Part shown: in pieces, positions 35,835-44,509 of the stretch
How positions within the stretch are numbered: the stretch's first letter is position 1
Layout: the number at the start of each line of letters is the position of its first letter
Source: Herbidospora daliensis
Lineage (GTDB): Bacteria; Actinomycetota; Actinomycetes; Streptosporangiales; Streptosporangiaceae
DNA length: 64,000 bases
Direction of reading: 5' to 3'
Assembly: GCF_001570585.1 (NCBI RefSeq)
Contig: NZ_BBXF01000002.1
Coordinates: 1,438,077-1,502,076, forward strand
The notes under the pieces: model-generated
What the model was told of the DNA's origin: nothing
The model's database searches: none
Seen by the model: the letters and a program-made list of their open reading frames with translations, nothing else
Made by a program: the position numbers and the translations under genes

Positions 35835-37280
35835 ATGGGAACGTTTTTTAGTATGACCGTTGACACGCCCTTGGCACGCCCGGACGAGCCGGGCCTCCAC
35901 CGAGTCGTGGCACGCGTCCTGAGGCAGCTCAGAAGCAGCGCCGTGAACGGCGCCGTGCCCGCCGGAGTCTTCGAGGATGCCGCCGAGCAGATGAGGCTGG
36001 CCCCGGAAGCGCGGGAGCGCGTCGTGGCGGCGCTGGCCGATATGGGCCTTAGGGTCGTCATCACCAGGCCTCTTGTGACAGTCACGCCGTCCGAGCGGTT
36101 GGATCGTGCGCTCGCGCTGGTCCGCCGGCACATCCCCACTGGCCATGTCACGCGAGAGCAACTGAGCTGTTTCGGCAGACTGGCCGGGCTGGATGCCGAA
36201 GAGATCGCGTCACTCCCCGAGCGCGCGAGGACGGCCGGCATCGTCGTTCTGCATGACGAACCGGTTTCCACATGGGCAGAATCATCCCCCACTCCCGGAC
36301 GTGAGCCCGAGTCCGCCCCTGAGTTCACCGGCACGACGGACGACTTCACGAGTGCCGTCGCCGCGGCCCGGCGCCTCATCAGCGACGACCGGTTCCGCGC
36401 CCACCCCGGCAAGCACCTGCTCAGCGCGACCGAGGAGAGGGGCCTGAGCATCCTGCTGCGCGGCGGCGTCGACCGTGCGGGGGTCGAACCGACCGACGAG
36501 GAACTCTCCGCATCGCCCACCGATGACATTCGCAGGGTCGCCCGCAACACCTTCGTCCTGCACAACATGCGGCTGGTGTACAGCGTCATCCTGAGCTACC
36601 TGGGGAAGGGGCTCGAGGAAGAAGACCTCGCCCAGCACGGAATCCTTGGCCTCATCCGCGCCGCCCGGAAGTTCGACCCACGCAAGGGCCACAAGTTCTC
36701 CACCTACGCCACCTGGTGGATCAGGCAGTCAGTCACCCGGGCGATCGCCGACGAGGGCGCGGCCATCCGCATCCCCGTTCACATGCACGAGAAGATGCGC
36801 ATGGTTGCGGCCGCGGAGTCAGCATTGCGCCGGGCCGGCAGGTCCGCCACCGCGGTTGATGTGGCGCTGGCCACCGGTCTGGAGGTCCGAGTGGTGGAGG
36901 AGGTGCGCACCCTTAGTAAGGTCACCGACTCCCTGGACCGAATCGTTGGGGATGGGGTCCACCTGGGCGATCTCCTGTCCCTTCCCGACACCACGCCGGG
37001 GCCGGAGGAAAGGCTGCAGGAGATGCTCTCGGAGCAGGCCGTCGAGGAGTGGCTAGCCTCTCTCTCGGAGAAAGAAGCAGACATCCTCCGCAGGCGCCTG
37101 GGTCTCAACGTTGACGAACCCCAGACCCTTGAGCAGATCGGCCGCTACTATGGCGTGACCCGTGAGCGCATCCGGCAAATAGAGGTAAAGGCCCTGAAGC
37201 GGATCCGCGAGCAACTTCCCCAGGAAATCCGCAAGCAACTTTCCACGCAGCTTAGCAAGCGTCCCAAGAAAAAGGCATAG
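35835..37280 (+). CDS. Sigma-70 family factor, divergent from drmA
   Basis: 481 residues from ATG 35835; ATG 35853 is an alternative. Regions 2 to 4 are complete: DLAQHGILGLIRAARKFDPRKGHKFSTYATWWIRQSVTRAIADE (264-307, region 2), a region 3 helix and TLEQIGRYYGVTRERIRQIEVKALKRIRE (430-459, region 4), close to the primary-sigma type. In place of a normal acidic N-terminus there are two tandem helical units (AVPAGVFEDAAEQMRLAPE and GHVTREQLSCFGRLAGLD) that look like duplicated region 1.1. An accessory primary-like sigma factor inside a defence island is unusual. Confidence 0.88.
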   Translation: MGTFFSMTVDTPLARPDEPGLHRVVARVLRQLRSSAVNGAVPAGVFEDAAEQMRLAPEARERVVAALADMGLRVVITRPLVTVTPSERLDRALALVRRHIPTGHVTREQLSCFGRLAGLDAEEIASLPERARTAGIVVLHDEPVSTWAESSPTPGREPESAPEFTGTTDDFTSAVAAARRLISDDRFRAHPGKHLLSATEERGLSILLRGGVDRAGVEPTDEELSASPTDDIRRVARNTFVLHNMRLVYSVILSYLGKGLEEEDLAQHGILGLIRAARKFDPRKGHKFSTYATWWIRQSVTRAIADEGAAIRIPVHMHEKMRMVAAAESALRRAGRSATAVDVALATGLEVRVVEEVRTLSKVTDSLDRIVGDGVHLGDLLSLPDTTPGPEERLQEMLSEQAVEEWLASLSEKEADILRRRLGLNVDEPQTLEQIGRYYGVTRERIRQIEVKALKRIREQLPQEIRKQLSTQLSKRPKKKA

Positions 37281-37309
37281 AAGAGCCCGTGGTAGATATA
37301 CGTAACCCG

Positions 37310-37830
37310 TCAATAGGGGTACAAATCATTCCGGCGCGAAGGCCGCACGGCTCCGGCGTAGTCGCTGCAGGACATCGGTGCGATCTGTACGTGACTGCCG
37401 GTGTGCGGAGCGTGGACCATCTTCCCCTTGCCGATGTAGAGGCCCATATGGTGGATCGTGTCGGGATTCGGGGGTCGTAAGCAAAGAAGACCAGGTCGCC
37501 TGATTGGAGCTGCGAGCGGTCGACGTGCTTGCCTGAGTGTCACTGGGGGCCGGTGGAAGATCCGATGCTGACTCCCGCCTTGCTCCACGCTTACTCGGTG
37601 AGGCCGCTGCAGTCGAAACCCTTGGTCCCGGCGCCCCAGCCAGTGCCGAAGCTCGGCTCGCTGGGCCCGCCGCCACCCCAGGAGTAGGGCATGCCAATCA
37701 CGCGTAGCGCGGCTCTGACCGCGATCACACCTCGCCCAGCAGGGCTCTCGATCAGCTCGTTGTCCAGAGCGTGCATGGATTTCACGAGAGTTTCAGAGGC
37801 CACGCCAGCTACTTTGCCGATGGCTTCCAA
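37310..37830 (-). pseudogene. NlpC/P60 peptidase gene, broken
   Basis: From 37830 the frame gives an intact N-terminal part with the catalytic cysteine: RAALRVIGMPYSWGGGGPSEP, then KGFDCSGLTE and a stop at 37591. The C-terminal part follows in other frames: a DLVFF-like segment, HHMGLYIGKGKMVHAPHTGSHVQIAP with the catalytic His, to 37310. At least one stop and one or two shifts separate them. Such cell-wall peptidases serve conjugative elements, so this may be the remains of block A's transfer module. Confidence 0.8.
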
Positions 37831-38435
37831 CCTGATTCGACCTTCGTCGTTGACCTCGGTCCAATGGTCGAGTATCTAAATTCCAGCGTGTCAGAGATCT
37901 GCTCGTCAAACGGCTCCGCCTGGCTGGCCACCAGACCCACATCTGACGACCCGAACAGAGGTACAGGTCCCGACCGGGCTCGTTTCTGCGTTCCCGAGTG
38001 ACCAGAACGTGGAGATCACACGACGCCCGATGAGCCGGGGCTGAGGGAACGAAGCCACGGATCGTCGATCGCCCCCCACCATCAACGGCGGCCAACCATC
38101 ATCAGGCGATCGTGAGGGTGAATCCGGCACGGCGGCGGTGCGCCGCAGAGGATCGGTGAGATCGTTCGGCAACGGCGGATACGCGGGTCGGTGGACGGTC
38201 CGGGCCGCTGTCGTACGGGACCGGCGCCCACGCCGCACGCCCGGGGGGCAGGCGGCAGAGGGCCGCTTGGACGAGCTGTTCCCGGCGACCCACGGCGCAG
38301 GCAAAGGCGCGGCCTTCGTTCGCGGCGCCCCGCTCAACTAACGAGGATATCGGCAGCTCAAGTCCGTCAGGGCACAACAATGCTGTTCACGGGAATACGC
38401 AACACGGCCAGACGAATCGACCCCTGAGTAGCCGA
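37831..38435. other. Intergenic stretch with repeat R copy 2
   Basis: 605 bp with no convincing gene. The only structure seen is the dispersed repeat at about 38138-38282. Confidence 0.5.
38138..38282 (+). repeat. Dispersed repeat R, copy 2
   Basis: Same unit as at 24747, 44335 and 51272, sharing GTTCGGCAACGGCGG, GGTCGGTGGACGGTCC and ACGGGACCGGCGCCCACGCC. It lies downstream of the 3' end of the membrane-protein gene at 38436. Confidence 0.65.
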
Positions 38436-39056
38436 TTATGCTGCCTTCACAAGGATTTGCCGCTGGACGTCAAGATGGCGACGCAGGACAACAATGACGT
38501 TCCCTGAAGCCGCGGCCTTCCACGGAAGCTCGTCCAGTTCATTGGAATATGCTCCGAAAAGCTTCTGCGTGTGATCAATAACCAGATGAAATAGCAATTC
38601 CCACAGATCGGCAGGAAAGTTAACGGCGACGCTAGTGTCGTTAGAGTACGCTATCACAGCATCCAAATCGGAAATAAGCCGACTGATAATGCTTGGGTCC
38701 AGGCTCCCTTTGCGACCTGCATCCAGGTATCTGCACAGAGAGGCGTTGAGGCTAGCAACACACTCCGCCACTTCAGACTTGCCAGCCTGTTTCCGCTTCT
38801 TCAGAACGACAAGCGCAGTTGCGCCCACGGTTAAGGTGCCCAGAACAGTGGCCACGACGACGCCTCGGGCTTTCAGTACCGCTGAAGCACTCCCTAATAC
38901 CTCCTGGTTGTTCTCAGCGTTGGGTGCTTCCTTCAAAAGCGTAACAATTCTCCCACTAAGGGCATTACGAACCACTCCTCCGATTAGGATAAACTTCCCG
39001 CTCGTTATACCTTCCGCAATCTTTGCAGGCACTTCGAGTTTTGGCTGGACAATCAC
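38436..39056 (-). CDS. Hypothetical protein with one membrane segment, next to nurA
   Basis: 206 residues. A short N-terminal part is followed by one hydrophobic helix (GVVVATVLGTLTVGATALVVL) and then a helical cytoplasmic or external domain (ISRLISDLDAVIAYSNDTSVAVNFPADLWELLFHLVIDHTQKLFGAY). It starts 44 bp after the nurA stop on the same strand. GC content is visibly lower than in chromosomal genes. No family is recognised; its place suggests a component or effector of the HerA-NurA group. Confidence 0.65.
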   Translation of the reverse strand: MIVQPKLEVPAKIAEGITSGKFILIGGVVRNALSGRIVTLLKEAPNAENNQEVLGSASAVLKARGVVVATVLGTLTVGATALVVLKKRKQAGKSEVAECVASLNASLCRYLDAGRKGSLDPSIISRLISDLDAVIAYSNDTSVAVNFPADLWELLFHLVIDHTQKLFGAYSNELDELPWKAAASGNVIVVLRRHLDVQRQILVKAA

Positions 39057-39099
39057 TGCTTGTCTCCGCTGCTGTTCCTATTACTCCCGGACACTCCGC

Positions 39100-40554
39100 T
39101 CACCGCTGGCCGTACCGCTGCGGCTTGAAGCGGCTCAGGCTAATGCTGTCTTGGGGCATCCCAAGGCTTTGCTGAGCGAGCAGTGTCAAGACGCTCCTTC
39201 CCGTACCCAATGGAAGGGATGAGGCAGAATGGGCCAACGCGACGGGGATGACCGCGTTGGGATACAGTCTGGTCTGCAGAAGATCTAGCGTCTCCAGGGT
39301 AACTCGGAGCGTGGGGTAGGACGCGTAGTCTTCGGCCGCCAATCGCTTGAACGAACCGTTGAACAATGGTTGCGGCTTCTCGTACGGCCGGCCCCCGGGC
39401 ACCCGCGGTACCGTAACCACAAGCATCTCTCCGGTGGTGGTCTTGTAGAAGAATCTTCGCCCGTAGAACTCGTCTTTTCCATAGAAATGGTCGGGACGTT
39501 CGTTGTTGATGTACTCATTTATGTAGGGGGTGTCGAGCATCATCACATGGCCATTGGGAATATGGCTGTGAATCGCATGCGCATGGTCGGCGAAATTCCC
39601 GCGCTTTTCAATGCCGACGAGTAGAGGTGGTGCGAGATCACGGGCTTCGAGGTCAGCGCAGAGTTGCTCCCAGTACCTCAGGAACCCGGACTTCATGGGG
39701 GCGGTCGCGCCATACACGGCCAGGGGGCCGTCCGTTATGAAAAGGCCCTGCGACAGCCGGTAAGGGCTGTGCCGATAGAATCCGTCGATGTATGAGACGA
39801 GGAGAAGTCTCTCCGCGATATTCATTGAGAGGTTCAGAGTGCGGATATTCTCCCCATCTTTAGTGTATTCCTCGTAAATGCGAAGTACGTCGGTCGCATG
39901 CAAGGAAGCTCCGCACAGCGGTTCGCTGCAAGTGCCGCCTTTAATTGTAACCGTTTGTGAGGGCATCCCAACCGAGTCGCAGTTCGGACACTTGCTGAGT
40001 GTGAGTTCAGTGGCGGCCCTTCCAGGCCGGCCATGGATCGTCATCAGCGCGTCGGCAAGCGTGAACTTCGGGCCGAAGTCGGAGATGCCAGCCTCGGCGA
40101 ACGCGCGGGCGAACTCCATCCGCCATGTATCTACGCCGGTCGTCCCCTTGAGGTAGACGTTGGATCCAGGCAGGACGCTATTAACCGTCTGGGTAATCTG
40201 CGCCTTCTCCAGCTCCCGAGCATCTACCAAACCAGTCTGATTTGCATGGAGAAACCGCACGATATCCACATAGACGCCTGCGATTTGCATGAAGCCGACC
40301 CTGACGGAGGGATATCCAGCACGCGCCTCCACCTCCTGGTTGGAACCGTCGAACGCGATCGTGAATGACGGGTCGGGGCGCTGATCTCTAGGGAGGTCAT
40401 CGAGTGGGGTAAGTCGCTTCGTGATGTGGGCGGGTGCCTCATCACCGACTTCCAGCGATGGTGTCTCCCATCGCTTCATCGCTTCGACGATCGCCGGGCT
40501 TAGCGCAGTCGGCACGTGGCCGATCCGCGAGGCTCGTTCCTCTGGGTAAGGCAT
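39100..40554 (-). CDS. nurA: NurA-type nuclease
   Basis: 484 residues. NurA blocks are recognisable: FTIAFDGSNQEV (metal-binding Asp at 69), LFITDGPLAVYG near 270, GIEKRGNFADHA with the catalytic-region Lys, and the C-terminal PVALAHSASSLPLGTG. An unusual zinc-ribbon insert (CPNCDSVG to CSEPLCG, about 190-217) is added. NurA is a 5'-3' nuclease that works inside a ring of HerA; herA is directly upstream with a 14-bp gap. The family call is by motif and context. Confidence 0.82.
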   Translation of the reverse strand: MPYPEERASRIGHVPTALSPAIVEAMKRWETPSLEVGDEAPAHITKRLTPLDDLPRDQRPDPSFTIAFDGSNQEVEARAGYPSVRVGFMQIAGVYVDIVRFLHANQTGLVDARELEKAQITQTVNSVLPGSNVYLKGTTGVDTWRMEFARAFAEAGISDFGPKFTLADALMTIHGRPGRAATELTLSKCPNCDSVGMPSQTVTIKGGTCSEPLCGASLHATDVLRIYEEYTKDGENIRTLNLSMNIAERLLLVSYIDGFYRHSPYRLSQGLFITDGPLAVYGATAPMKSGFLRYWEQLCADLEARDLAPPLLVGIEKRGNFADHAHAIHSHIPNGHVMMLDTPYINEYINNERPDHFYGKDEFYGRRFFYKTTTGEMLVVTVPRVPGGRPYEKPQPLFNGSFKRLAAEDYASYPTLRVTLETLDLLQTRLYPNAVIPVALAHSASSLPLGTGRSVLTLLAQQSLGMPQDSISLSRFKPQRYGQR

Positions 40555-40568
40555 TCGGATTTACCTCA

Positions 40569-42674
40569 CTACTGCGGGTCGACGGCGGGGAGACCTGCGG
40601 CATCGCGTGCCCGGTTTATCATCCCATGGTCAAACTTGGCGATCTGTACCGGAACGATGTACTTGCCAGAGAAGGTTTTCATCCGCGCGTAGCCCCGGTC
40701 CTCGATCTTGCGCAGCCCGTCGGCGAAGACCGCGAAGTCGTAGTAGTGGGACAACTCTTTAGTTTCGTTGTCAGAGTTCAGGTGTGCCACGATCCAGTTC
40801 GAGGTGTTCGAAAGAATACGCTTGTCGACGCTGGTGACCTCTTGTGTGGCGTACACGAGGCCCATGCCGTACTTCGCCGCTTCCTTGGCCAGCCTGACCC
40901 ATGGATCATCCTGAACGGTCGACTTTCGAGCTTTGTCGCGATCGAAGAGATTGTGCGCTTCCTCTACGACGATTTGAATTGGGACGTTCGGCTGATTTTC
41001 ACGGAACCGCTTGTTGGCCTTGTCGATAAGCCGGAAGACAAGTCGCTCTGAAAGCATCTTCGTCACATGATCCGAGCCGATGGACAGGTCGACGATGACG
41101 AGGCGTCCAGCGACCAGGTCGTCCCATACGCGGTCCGCCAGATCCCCCTTACTGGAAGGATCATGAAAGTCGACAAGCGTTTTAACCCGGTTGAGGACGA
41201 CGGTGCCAACATTAGCGTCGTAGGCAGCGAGAATAGCCATGAATGCATCGCAGTTCTGCCAACTGCCTAGATCGAGTCGCTGATATTGAGGGGGGATTTG
41301 GCCTGCCACCACTTCCCCGATGCGCTCTGATAGCCACCTAAGCACCTGGTGGGCAGCGAAGGGTGAATCAACTACGCACAGCCCTTGTGTGGGTTTCACC
41401 AACCGAATCTGCCCTGGCCTGTCGGCCTCTAATGCCTCTCGAAGTATCTTATTCATCTTAAACAAGATGCTGAAACCTCGCTGGGGGCCGTTAAATCCAG
41501 CCTTTGCGAGCATGGCGTAAAAGGCCAGTTGACCTCGCTGTGCATCGTCACGGGCACCGAAATACTCGCTATCTCCAGCCGATCCGGCAGGATAGTCGGT
41601 GCGGTCCGGGTCCAGAATTTTAGCTGCCTTGAAGGCATTCGCGTAAGCCGCACTCACATCCGAGAGCGAGTCCTGGATCAGGCCCCAGATCATGGAAAGT
41701 TCATCGGTATCGTAGAAATTGACTGCCAGGGGGAACTCCTGGTCGTCGTGAGGGTTCGGCTTCATCTTGTAGATGTGCACTAGGTCGGAGCCGAGGCCGA
41801 GGAGACGGAGTCCCGTCTTGTCTTGCTCGTTGACGTTGGCGTACTCGCCCTGAGGATCAAAGATCAGCTGACCGATCCGCGTGTTGGTACGTGCAGCGTG
41901 CTCGAAGACGGCAGTGCAGATCGTTTTATTGGTATTGGATTTACCGACGCGTGTCATGCCGAGTACGGCCGTCTTTCGCGAAATGAAGTCCGTGACACGG
42001 ACATTGACAGGCGCCTTGTCCATTTTTGCGTCCGCTGCTCGACGGCGGGTTGAAGCGAAGCGGACCACACCAAGGTCGATGAGGTCTGGTTGCTTGTTCT
42101 CCTGGATCTCTTCCTCGGTCCTTTCAGGGTAGGAGGCGATAAAGGAAAGGATGTCCGCGGAGGGAAGGTAGACGAAGTAGCGAGCGCCGGAGTAGACGTT
42201 GTCGATGTCGGCACCCCACTGGATGAAGGGCTTGCGGGCGACTGTCTCACCGTAGAAGGTGCCGAGGACATCGCACTCGAAGGCGGACATCTGAATCTGG
42301 TTCGACGTCAGGTTGTCGACGATCTTCTCAGGTCGCTGCTCGCGGATATCCGCATCACGCATGGCTGCGAGTCGCGTGGCGACCAACTCGCTCTCGTTCG
42401 GGAGGCTGGCGGTCCCCCGCACGCGCAGCAGGATGACTTCATCCTCGTCGAGGGGAGCCTTCGTCTCCTGGGTGGGGACGGTAGCGGCCGCCAGCAGGAA
42501 GCCGTTGCGCGGCACTCCGCCGGCTTCCCGCTTAACGAAGTCGTCCGTGATGACGATCGCTCGGTCATAGTCGAGGTGATAGATACCGCCGAGCCTTTTT
42601 GCCCCACCGAGGAGCACGGTCAGTGGGTTGCCACCCACGTTCGCCGCCCCGGCGATGCCAGACAGTTCGCTCAC
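40569..42674 (-). CDS. herA: HerA-type hexameric ATPase (DUF87)
   Basis: 701 residues from GTG 42674, chosen because AAGGAG lies 6 bp upstream; ATG 42698 in frame is weaker. N-terminal HAS-barrel-like strand region, then Walker A AVLGMTRVGKSNTNKTI near 240, IFDPQGEYANV, Walker B IQIVVEEAHNLF near 573, and ATQEVTSVDKRILSNTSNWIVAHLNS with sensor and arginine-finger features. It translocates on DNA and feeds NurA. Both genes, the membrane protein and a D12 methylase share a strand. Confidence 0.9.
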   Translation of the reverse strand: MSELSGIAGAANVGGNPLTVLLGGAKRLGGIYHLDYDRAIVITDDFVKREAGGVPRNGFLLAAATVPTQETKAPLDEDEVILLRVRGTASLPNESELVATRLAAMRDADIREQRPEKIVDNLTSNQIQMSAFECDVLGTFYGETVARKPFIQWGADIDNVYSGARYFVYLPSADILSFIASYPERTEEEIQENKQPDLIDLGVVRFASTRRRAADAKMDKAPVNVRVTDFISRKTAVLGMTRVGKSNTNKTICTAVFEHAARTNTRIGQLIFDPQGEYANVNEQDKTGLRLLGLGSDLVHIYKMKPNPHDDQEFPLAVNFYDTDELSMIWGLIQDSLSDVSAAYANAFKAAKILDPDRTDYPAGSAGDSEYFGARDDAQRGQLAFYAMLAKAGFNGPQRGFSILFKMNKILREALEADRPGQIRLVKPTQGLCVVDSPFAAHQVLRWLSERIGEVVAGQIPPQYQRLDLGSWQNCDAFMAILAAYDANVGTVVLNRVKTLVDFHDPSSKGDLADRVWDDLVAGRLVIVDLSIGSDHVTKMLSERLVFRLIDKANKRFRENQPNVPIQIVVEEAHNLFDRDKARKSTVQDDPWVRLAKEAAKYGMGLVYATQEVTSVDKRILSNTSNWIVAHLNSDNETKELSHYYDFAVFADGLRKIEDRGYARMKTFSGKYIVPVQIAKFDHGMINRARDAAGLPAVDPQ

Positions 42675-42821
42675 GTGCTGCTCCTTTGCAGTCGCCATGC
42701 CCTGCCTTGGAAGGCGGCGGTGACCATCACCGCGAGGGTATGACCCTCTTTGTACCAAGGAGGTACGACGAAATTAGGCGCAGCATCAAACCCGAGCTTA
42801 AATCGTTCCGATTTGATCCAT

Positions 42822-43835
42822 TTAATACGATTGGTCCGATTCCTCGGGTGGGCCGAGGAGTCGGTACCGGTCCGATGGCGGGATCGTGGGAAGGTTCGTG
42901 ACAAGAAGCTCGTCCCGAACCTTCCGGGTTACAGAACCGGCGGCGGTATACCGGTGAGGGATATGCAACACAGCTTCCCCCGGTCGTCCGCTGTAGAGAT
43001 GTCGGATAGTTGAGTTGTCGTCATAGGACAGCAGCCAGCCGTACCATGCCTCGCTGGTGAGTGCTGCGGCCAGCTCCGCGTGCTCGGTGCTCTCGAAGGA
43101 CCACTCATACAACCATGGGGCCTTCTCAACGTACGGCGGATCCAGGTATACGACGACCTCGCCAGGCTCAAGAATCCCGAACTTGGACCGCAGGTCTTGT
43201 AGCGCCTTCCGCCAGTCAGCCTGCCAGACATCGAGCAGGCGCCCAGTTGACGCCAGGTCCGCTACGCCTTCGATTCGGCGGGTGAGCCCTTTCAATCCGA
43301 AACGGCAATCGATCTTGTATTCGGATTTCTGGGTGCGTCCGCCGATCGGTCCCGCCCGGCCATGGAGGATGCCAGAAAAGGTAGTCCGGTTAAGAAATAG
43401 GCACTTCAAGGCCCTCTCACGCCTACCTCGCGGATTCGCAGCACGCCACCAGTCCCATCGCGCGACGGTAATCGATTCCTCATGCATCGCATCGATAAGC
43501 CATCGTGAATCGAAGGCCGCTGTTCTCCAGAACGCCGCGATCAAGGGGTCGACGTCGGCAAGGATTCCGTGCTCAACCACGCCACTTCCTAGAAGTCGTA
43601 ACGTGGTGGTTGCCCCTCCACAGAATGGCTCGAGAAGCAGACGCGGCGGCGGAATATTTGCGTTGATCAACAGTTCGATGACTGGAACAAGTTGACGTTT
43701 AGCCCCGGGGTAGCGAAGTGGGCTGATCACCGAATTGCGGAATAACCCATCGTCCACGAGGGCGCCAGGCTTATCGAGGACTGCTTCAGACGACCACGGT
43801 TTTCGACGTGCTGGCCTCTTCTTCGCGTTCCCCAT
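42822..43835 (-). CDS. D12-class DNA adenine N6-methyltransferase
   Basis: 337 residues from ATG 43835 (ATG 43838 is adjacent). Motifs: SPLRYPGAKRQL (42-46, AdoMet), LLLEPFCGGATTTLRL (69-73) and VVYLDPPYVEKAPWLYEW near 230 (catalytic DPPY). This is the Dam/D12 arrangement. It lies 148 bp upstream of herA on the same strand. No standard restriction gene is adjacent, so it may mark self DNA for the HerA-NurA nuclease, or be an orphan methylase. Recognition site unknown. Confidence 0.88.
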   Translation of the reverse strand: MGNAKKRPARRKPWSSEAVLDKPGALVDDGLFRNSVISPLRYPGAKRQLVPVIELLINANIPPPRLLLEPFCGGATTTLRLLGSGVVEHGILADVDPLIAAFWRTAAFDSRWLIDAMHEESITVARWDWWRAANPRGRRERALKCLFLNRTTFSGILHGRAGPIGGRTQKSEYKIDCRFGLKGLTRRIEGVADLASTGRLLDVWQADWRKALQDLRSKFGILEPGEVVVYLDPPYVEKAPWLYEWSFESTEHAELAAALTSEAWYGWLLSYDDNSTIRHLYSGRPGEAVLHIPHRYTAAGSVTRKVRDELLVTNLPTIPPSDRYRLLGPPEESDQSY

Positions 43836-43838
43836 CAT

Positions 43839-44509
43839 TCTTCCAGTTTCCCGATCGCCTCGGATGCGACAACGACGAGCACCAACCGTATCTGGAACCC
43901 CATCAAGATCGAAACCATACGGGACAGCCAAACTACTACACGCAGTTGCATATAGTGCACATTCCGTCGCCACCCCGGCTTCCCAGAATGGGCACGATTT
44001 GGCCGCCAGCCGCCTCCGAGTGTCCGAAATGTCAGAAGCTGATCATCTCTGCATGTACATGACTCGTCAATGAGTCGATCACCAAGGAGCCACGGAAACG
44101 GGGTGTGTCATCCCTGTTGACCCACCCACTCCCTCATCGCCTTTACGGCACCGCCCAGCAGGAGGCCACGGGTATGTCAACTCTAAGAGTTGTCCGCACC
44201 ATCCGGGCAGAGGCCGCCAGATCGCAGCGAGCACACATGCCGCACCAAGAGGAGGCCCTGCAACCGGGGCCCCGACGAACATCGGACAGCGGGGCCGCAG
44301 GGGTTGCAGCGAAAACGCGGCGGCGTGCCGACGTACGGTGAGTTCGTTCGGCAACGGCGGGTGCGTCGGTCGGTGGACGGCCCGGGCCGCTGTCGTCCGG
44401 GACCGGCCCCCAGGCCGCAACCCGAGGCGGCGAGCGGTGGAGGGCCGGGTACGGCGGCGCGGCGCGCCGCCGCTTGATACCTAACGGTGCTATTCGGCAA
44501 GTCGGACGC
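43839..44509. other. Intergenic stretch with repeat R copy 3
   Basis: 671 bp with no supported gene. The right part holds the dispersed repeat at 44335-44475; the left part is lower in GC and shows nothing recognisable. Confidence 0.5.
44335..44475 (+). repeat. Dispersed repeat R, copy 3
   Basis: Starts GTGCCGACGTACGGTGAG and ends in the palindromic GGCGCGGCGCGCCGCC. The unit could encode a peptide of about 47 residues (EFVRQRRVRRSVDGPGRC and on); the same frame is open in copies 2 and 4, but DNA conservation is as good as peptide conservation. Confidence 0.65.

Noticed and set aside
43735-44073. Plus-strand open frames upstream of the methylase
   Set aside because: Low-complexity text without ribosome site or family pattern.
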